Of a stretch of 43,452 bases of DNA, positions 39,051 to 43,452 are shown piece after piece. The stretch's first letter is position 1. The number at the start of each line of letters is the position of its first letter. The notes beneath the pieces were generated by a model. The model was given only the letters and a program-made list of their open reading frames with translations. It did no database searches and had not been told where the DNA came from. Origin of the DNA: Tagaea sp. CACIAM 22H2 (GTDB lineage Bacteria; Pseudomonadota; Alphaproteobacteria; CACIAM-22H2); NCBI GenBank assembly GCA_014444615.1, contig PVXE01000037.1, positions 1-43,452 of the forward strand, given 5' to 3'. The translations under genes were made by a program, and so were the position numbers.

Positions 39051-39608
39051 CTACCGGCGTACGCCGCAGGCCTTGTCGATCTCGGCCAAGGCCTTTTGGA
39101 ACCCGGCCAGCGGGAACGTGTCGACCGTTTCGGTGCCCCGGCTGGACGTGGCTTTGACCACCGCGTTGGCCGTGGCCGGGGCGCTGCGCAACGCCGCCAC
39201 GATCTGGCGGTCGCCGTCGGCTTCCTTGGCCCAAGCGCCCGTGGCGTTCTGCTGGCCCAAGGTGGAGAGTGCGATTTTGGCGCGGCCGATCTCGATTTCC
39301 CCGCCATCGCGTGGGGAATAGCCGGCCGTCCAGGTGAATTCGTCGTTTCGGCGCGGATTCTGGTGATGCGCGATCATCAACACGATATCGCCGCGATTGG
39401 CACCCGCCGGGCGGCTGTCGGATTTCGACGGCCGCACGATGGCGTAGCAAATCTTGGCGTTGTTCGGGCCCGCCTCGTAGGCGAACCAAGTGTCGAATTT
39501 GCCGAGCTGCTTGGGCGCCTGTTGGGCGTGGGCGAGCATCGGCGCGAACAAAGCGCAAACCGCGGCCAGAATTCCCAGCCGAATCGCGAATCGATGATCC
39601 GAAGCCAT
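39051..39608 (-). CDS. Invasion-associated locus B (IalB) family periplasmic protein
   Basis: A 185-residue secreted protein with a signal peptide of about 28 residues ending at LAHA, and an IalB-like domain: LGKFDTWFAYEAGPNNAKICYA near the mature start, a beta-rich centre, and a C-terminal FPLAGFQKALAEIDKACGV with a cysteine likely to pair with the one in KICYA. IalB was named in Bartonella, but the family is common in free-living alphaproteobacteria with no known enzymatic role. An ATG six codons upstream is an alternative start. The first codons contain the candidate promoter of the divergent sigma gene. Confidence 0.78.
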   Translation of the reverse strand: MASDHRFAIRLGILAAVCALFAPMLAHAQQAPKQLGKFDTWFAYEAGPNNAKICYAIVRPSKSDSRPAGANRGDIVLMIAHHQNPRRNDEFTWTAGYSPRDGGEIEIGRAKIALSTLGQQNATGAWAKEADGDRQIVAALRSAPATANAVVKATSSRGTETVDTFPLAGFQKALAEIDKACGVRR

Positions 39609-39622
39609 GACGGCGCCGTATC
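39595..39622 (+). promoter_or_regulatory. Candidate autoregulated ECF (RpoE/ChrR group) promoter
   Basis: TGATCC at 39595-39600 and CGTATC at 39617-39622 are 16 bases apart. TGATCC is the characteristic -35 of promoters used by the ChrR-partnered ECF group, and CGTA-type -10 elements fit. It lies upstream of the sigma gene and within the first codons of the divergent IalB gene. Confidence 0.6.
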
Positions 39623-39727
39623 GCATTCACGATGCTTCACGTCAACCGCCCCGCCCCTCGATTCCGCGACGATATGGCCGCATCGGCTATGCTTGCGGCC
39701 GGGGGCCCGGCATCGCTACAAGGCCGC

Positions 39728-40291
39728 ATGGACGGGCAGGAAGAAGCGCTCGATATCTACGTGCGCGATTTGCTGGCGATCGCCCGCAATCAGGATCGCG
39801 CGGCGTTCGCAAGGTTGTTCGGGCATTTCGGCCCGCGCGTGAAATCCTATTTACTGCGCCTGGGCGCCGATCAGGCGCAGGCCGAGGATTTGACGCAGGA
39901 AGTGATGCTGACGGTCTGGCGCAAAGCGCCGTCCTACGACCCCAAGCTCGCCGGCCCGTCGACCTGGATTTTCGCCATCGCGCGAAACCGGCGCATCGAC
40001 GCGCTGCGCCGGGAAAAACGCGCCCAGCTCGATTCCGACGATCCCGCGTTGCAGCCCGAGGCGGACGCCCTGCCCGACCGCACGCTCGACGCCGGGCGCT
40101 GGGAAGCGCGCCTGTCGCAAGCCTTGCGCGAATTGCCGCAAGAGCAGGCGCAGATGCTGAAGCTTGCCTATTACGAGGACCGTTCGCACGGCGACATCGC
40201 GCAATCGCTGCGCCTGCCGCTGGGTACGGTGAAATCGCGCCTGCGGCTTGCCATCGGCCGTTTGCGCACCATGTTCGGTGACGAGAAATGA
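39728..40291 (+). CDS. ECF sigma factor of the RpoE/ChrR group
   Basis: A 187-residue sigma factor with regions 2 and 4. Region 2 includes AEDLTQEVMLTVWRKA, followed by STWIFAIARNRRIDALRREKR, a segment nearly diagnostic for the group IV (ECF11) factors such as Rhodobacter sphaeroides RpoE. Region 4 has SHGDIAQSLRLPLGTVKSRLRLAIGRLR. The ATG at 39728 gives the usual length and has AAGG upstream; earlier ATGs at 39632, 39674 and 39689 are possible, but the first lies at the predicted transcription start. It overlaps the anti-sigma gene by 4 bases. The expected signal is singlet oxygen or related oxidants. Confidence 0.9.
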   Translation: MDGQEEALDIYVRDLLAIARNQDRAAFARLFGHFGPRVKSYLLRLGADQAQAEDLTQEVMLTVWRKAPSYDPKLAGPSTWIFAIARNRRIDALRREKRAQLDSDDPALQPEADALPDRTLDAGRWEARLSQALRELPQEQAQMLKLAYYEDRSHGDIAQSLRLPLGTVKSRLRLAIGRLRTMFGDEK

Positions 40292-40953
40292 TGCCCCGCC
40301 CCATCCACGACGAATATCTGCTCGACTACGCCGCCGGCTCGGCTCCCGAAGCCGTGTCGGTGCTGGTCGCTTCGCATCTGGAGCTGTGCCCCGCGGCGCG
40401 CGCCACGCTGGCACGGCTCGAGGCCGTCGGCGGCGCGTTGCTCGAGCAGCTTCCGCCCGCCGGCCTGTCGCCGTCGACGATCGAAGCCGTGTTCGCCAAG
40501 CTCGATTCCACGCCGCAGGACATCCGCGCCGCGTTGCCCCAAACGCACGATGCGTCGGGCCTGCCCAAGGCGCTGGCACCCTATATCCCCGAAGGCGGGA
40601 TCGAAAAGCTGCAATGGCGCAAGGCGAGCCGCGGCTTCGAAGAAGCGATGCTGACGCGCCAAGGCCCCCACGCGATGAGCCTGCTGCGCTCGACCAATGG
40701 CGGGCGCGTGCCCACCCATTCGCATACCGGCACGGAATTGCTGCTGGTGCTCGACGGCAGCTTCCACGACGAGCGCGCCGTTTACGCGCGCGGCGACGTG
40801 TCGATCGGCGACGGCGACGTGATGCACAGCCCGACCGTCGATCGCGGCCAGAACTGCCTGTGCTTGGCGGTGGACGACGGTGCGGCACGCCTGCCCGGCG
40901 TCACCGGGCGGCTGCTCAATCCGTTCCTGCGCTGGTACGCCAAGGCGCGCTGA
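40288..40953 (+). CDS. chrR: ChrR-type cupin anti-sigma factor
   Basis: A 221-residue anti-sigma factor with an N-terminal zinc anti-sigma domain and a C-terminal cupin. In Rhodobacter ChrR the first domain holds zinc through H6, H31, C35 and C38. Here the matches are His7, His30 and Cys34, but the fourth is Ala37 (HLELCPAAR). The cupin ligands are intact: His144, His146, Glu150 and His180, as are the paired cysteines Cys190 and Cys192. It starts within the sigma gene stop, the usual coupling for this pair. It should bind and silence the sigma factor until singlet oxygen or organic peroxide acts on the cupin. The lost ligand may weaken zinc binding. Confidence 0.88.
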   Translation: MMPRPIHDEYLLDYAAGSAPEAVSVLVASHLELCPAARATLARLEAVGGALLEQLPPAGLSPSTIEAVFAKLDSTPQDIRAALPQTHDASGLPKALAPYIPEGGIEKLQWRKASRGFEEAMLTRQGPHAMSLLRSTNGGRVPTHSHTGTELLLVLDGSFHDERAVYARGDVSIGDGDVMHSPTVDRGQNCLCLAVDDGAARLPGVTGRLLNPFLRWYAKAR

Positions 40954-40992
40954 TCGCCCGCCGCGATCGGCGCGGCGCTCTCATCGTTTGAT

Positions 40993-41577
40993 TCAATCGA
41001 TCCGGCCGCTGCGCCACGCGCTGCCTTCGGGGCGTAACAGCATGGGCGTGGCATTGGCGAGCGTGCCCGCGCGCGGCAAACCCAGTGCCGCGCAAACGCC
41101 CCAATAGACGCCGCCATGCGCGACGATGAGGCATAGGCCCGGCGCCGCGATGGCGCGCGTAACGCCGTCGCGCACCCGCGCGAAAAACGCGTCGCGCGGC
41201 TCGGCACCGTCGGGCGTTTCGCCTTCGTGCCAGCGTTCGAGCCAGCCGTCATAGGCTTTGCCTTCGCGGCTGCCCCACGCGCATTCGCGCAGATCGGCGT
41301 CGATCGCGACCGGCAGTTTCAGCGTTTCGCCCGCGATCTCCGCCGTCACGCGCGCGCGCGACAAGGGGCTCGCCACGATGCGCGCGATGCCCAATCCCGG
41401 CAGAAGCCGCGCCGCGTCATGCGCTTCCGCGAGGCCCACGGCGTCGAGCGGGATGTCGGCGGCGCCCATCGCGCGGCCGAGCGCGTTCCAGGCGGTGCGG
41501 CCATGGCGCAGAAACACGAAGGGGGCGCGCGGCATTTCCCCGCGCACCCCCGCCATGTCGAACGACGCTTGCGGCAT
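40993..41577 (-). CDS. Histidine phosphatase family protein
   Basis: A 194-residue branch-1 histidine phosphatase (phosphoglycerate mutase-like). The catalytic motif is FLRHGRTAWN near residues 22-31, the second histidine is in LIVAHGG, and the Glu region is LRECAWGSREGKAYDGW. The substrate is unknown; relatives include CobC-like and broad acid phosphatases. The ATG at 41577 shares one base with the infB stop (TGATG), so translation may be coupled, though the link to IF-2 has no clear meaning. Confidence 0.85.
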   Translation of the reverse strand: MPQASFDMAGVRGEMPRAPFVFLRHGRTAWNALGRAMGAADIPLDAVGLAEAHDAARLLPGLGIARIVASPLSRARVTAEIAGETLKLPVAIDADLRECAWGSREGKAYDGWLERWHEGETPDGAEPRDAFFARVRDGVTRAIAAPGLCLIVAHGGVYWGVCAALGLPRAGTLANATPMLLRPEGSAWRSGRID

Positions 41578-43452
41578 CAGATCGTGCGCGCGACTTCCTC
41601 GACCTCGAAGCACTCGATGACGTCGCCTTCGCGGATGTCGTCGTAGTTCTCGAAGGCCATGCCGCATTCGTAGCCTTCCTGCACTTCGCGGACTTCGTCC
41701 TTGAAGCGGCGCAGGGTCTTGAGCGTGCCTTCGTGGATGACCGTCTGGTCGCGCAGCAAGCGCACCTTGGCGCCGCGCTTGACCATGCCTTCCACGACGC
41801 GGCAGCCCGCGACCTTGCCGACCTTGGTGATGTTGAACACCTGGCGGATCTCGGCGTTGCCGAGGAACTTTTCGCGCAAGCTGGGCGACAGCAGGCCCGA
41901 CAGCGCCGCTTTGATGTCGTCGATCACGTTGTAGATGATCGAGTAGTAGCGGATTTCGATGCCGTCGCGCTTGGCCATCTCGCGCGCCTGCGGATTGGCG
42001 CGCACATTGAAGCCGACGATCAGGCCCTGGCTGGCCTTGGCCAGCGCGATGTCGCCTTCGGTGATGCCGCCCACCGCACCGTGCAGCAATCGCACCGCCA
42101 CTTCGTCGGTGCGCAGCTTGGCGAGCGAGCCCGCGATCGCTTCGAGCGAGCCTTGGACGTCCGTCTTGACCACGACGGCGAGTTCCTTGGCTTCGCCTTC
42201 CTTGATCTTGTTGAACATCTGCTCCAGCGTGCCGCGCGCGCGCGCGGTCGCCGTCTGCTCGCGCGTACGGCGCTGACGGAACTCGGTGACTTCGCGCGCG
42301 CGGTTTTCGTTCTCGACGACCTGGAAGTCGTCGCCCGCCTGCGGCGTGCCGGTCAGACCCAGCACTTCGACGGGCGTCGAGGGACCGGCGCTGACGACCT
42401 GGCGGCCGTGATCGTCGATCAGGGCGCGCACGCGGCCCCATTCTTCGCCGGCCACGAAAATGTCGCCGACCTTGATCGTACCCTTCTGCACCAGCACGGT
42501 CGCGACCGAACCGCGGCCGCGCTCGAGCTTGGCTTCGACGATCGCACCTTGCGCGGCGCGTTCGGGGTTGGCGCGCAGATCGAGAAGTTCGGTCTGCAAC
42601 AGGATCGCTTCCTCGAGCTTGTCGAGGCCCTTGCCGGTCTTGGCCGAGACTTCGACGCCGAGCACGTCGCCGCCGTAACCTTCGAGCGCCACTTCGTGCT
42701 GCAGCAATTCGCTGCGCACGCGGTCGGGGTCGACGCCGGTTTTGTCGATCTTGTTGATCGCCACGATGATCGGCACCTGTGCCGCCTTGGCGTGGGCGAT
42801 GGCTTCGACCGTCTGCGGCTGGATGCCGTCGTCGGCGGCCACGACCAGCACGACGATGTCGGTGACCTTGGCACCGCGCGCACGCATCGCGGTGAAGGCT
42901 TCGTGGCCGGGCGTGTCGAGGAACGTGATGGCCGCGCCCGATTTCAGCGTGACCTTGTAGGCGCCGATATGCTGCGTGATGCCGCCCGCTTCGTGCTTGG
43001 CGACGTCGGTCGCGCGCAGCGCGTCGAGCAGCGACGTCTTGCCGTGGTCGACATGGCCCATGATGGTGACGACGGGCGCGCGCGGCTGGAGCTGCTCGTC
43101 CGTGTCCGTGTCGCCGGTCAGGCCGATTTCGACGTCGGCTTCCGAGACGCGCTTCACCTTATGGCCGAATTCGCCGACGATCAGCTCGGCCGTGTCGGCG
43201 TCGAGCGGATGGTTGATCGTCGCCATCACGCCCATCTTCATCAGCGACTTGATGACGTCGACCGAGCGCTCGGCCATACGATTGGCGAGTTCCTGCACCG
43301 TGATCGCTTCGGGCACGACGACTTCGCGGACCTGCTTGGCCTGCGGGCCTTGCGCGGCCAGACGCGCCTTTTCCTTCTCGCGCGCACGCTTCATCGCGGC
43401 GAGCGAGCGCACGCGGATCGTTTCTTCCGAATCGAGCGCCTGGTGAACCGAC
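41577..43452 (-). CDS. infB: Translation initiation factor IF-2 (3' part, start beyond the window)
   Basis: The C-terminal 624 or so residues of IF-2 are present; the 5' end lies beyond the right edge. The visible order is a charged linker, the IF2_N domain ([19 protein letters not shown]), the G domain with [17 protein letters not shown] and NKID, then the beta-barrel domains II-IV, ending in the fMet-tRNA binding domain ([20 protein letters not shown]). IF-2 is the GTPase that brings initiator tRNA to the ribosome. The gene directly overlaps the phosphatase gene downstream. The call is certain; only the N-terminus is missing. Confidence 0.98.
   Translation of the reverse strand, partial: SVHQALDSEETIRVRSLAAMKRAREKEKARLAAQGPQAKQVREVVVPEAITVQELANRMAERSVDVIKSLMKMGVMATINHPLDADTAELIVGEFGHKVKRVSEADVEIGLTGDTDTDEQLQPRAPVVTIMGHVDHGKTSLLDALRATDVAKHEAGGITQHIGAYKVTLKSGAAITFLDTPGHEAFTAMRARGAKVTDIVVLVVAADDGIQPQTVEAIAHAKAAQVPIIVAINKIDKTGVDPDRVRSELLQHEVALEGYGGDVLGVEVSAKTGKGLDKLEEAILLQTELLDLRANPERAAQGAIVEAKLERGRGSVATVLVQKGTIKVGDIFVAGEEWGRVRALIDDHGRQVVSAGPSTPVEVLGLTGTPQAGDDFQVVENENRAREVTEFRQRRTREQTATARARGTLEQMFNKIKEGEAKELAVVVKTDVQGSLEAIAGSLAKLRTDEVAVRLLHGAVGGITEGDIALAKASQGLIVGFNVRANPQAREMAKRDGIEIRYYSIIYNVIDDIKAALSGLLSPSLREKFLGNAEIRQVFNITKVGKVAGCRVVEGMVKRGAKVRLLRDQTVIHEGTLKTLRRFKDEVREVQEGYECGMAFENYDDIREGDVIECFEVEEVARTI

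Overview
The window is a high-GC chromosomal stretch from an alphaproteobacterium, most likely of a Rhodospirillales-like lineage. The assignment rests on gene content: CarD, seven-iron FdxA and a SUV3-type helicase in one block, a complete System I cytochrome c maturation operon, an ECF sigma/ChrR pair, an IalB-family protein, YggT, and an arsenic operon with an aquaporin instead of a pump. Coding density is high and many neighbours overlap by 4 bases (ATGA or GTGA). I see no insertion sequence, prophage, integrase or CRISPR array.

Layout. 1-3584 (minus): carD (cut by the window edge), fdxA, an S4 RNA-binding protein and a SUV3-like helicase. 3625-7151 (plus): a heat-shock-type promoter, htpG, kynU and a small secreted protein, closed by a bidirectional terminator shared with acnA (minus, 7212-9902). 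10099-12621: an orphan membrane sensor histidine kinase. 12645-13409 (minus): an alpha/beta hydrolase. 13560-25595 (plus): a branched-chain-type ABC importer (livG, livH, livM, livJ, livF) flanked by two different acyl/aryl-CoA ligases. This unit is split between livM and livJ by a cytochrome c gene and an arsenic island (18708-22083: arsO-like, two divergent arsR, arsC, aqpS). 25755-26202: no protein gene, but a promoter, a large hairpin and a strong terminator that look like a small RNA gene. 26203-33404: ccmABCDEFGHI. 33405-35024 (minus): a membrane class III cyclase, a PAS protein and tRNA-Ala(CGC). 35157-36307 (plus): yggT and folD. 36304-39608 (minus): a DUF3253 protein, argG, rlmN and an IalB-family protein. 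39728-40953 (plus): an ECF sigma factor and its ChrR-type anti-sigma. 40993-43452 (minus): a histidine phosphatase and infB (cut by the edge).

How the genes work together. The ligase/ABC cluster reads as uptake of a carboxylic acid followed by CoA activation; the substrate is unknown. The arsenic island would reduce arsenate with ArsC and let arsenite leave through AqpS, under two ArsR repressors with C-terminal cysteines. The ccm operon provides periplasmic haem attachment, of which the class I cytochrome c at 18365 would be one client. The sigma/ChrR pair should respond to singlet oxygen or related stress and has a matching promoter upstream.

The points most worth checking are the small RNA candidate before ccmA, the ars island junction where arsO runs into the cytochrome gene, the apparently leaderless divergent arsR genes with a repeated operator motif, the ChrR homologue lacking one zinc ligand, and a tRNA-Ala gene enclosed by a perfect 12-bp inverted repeat.
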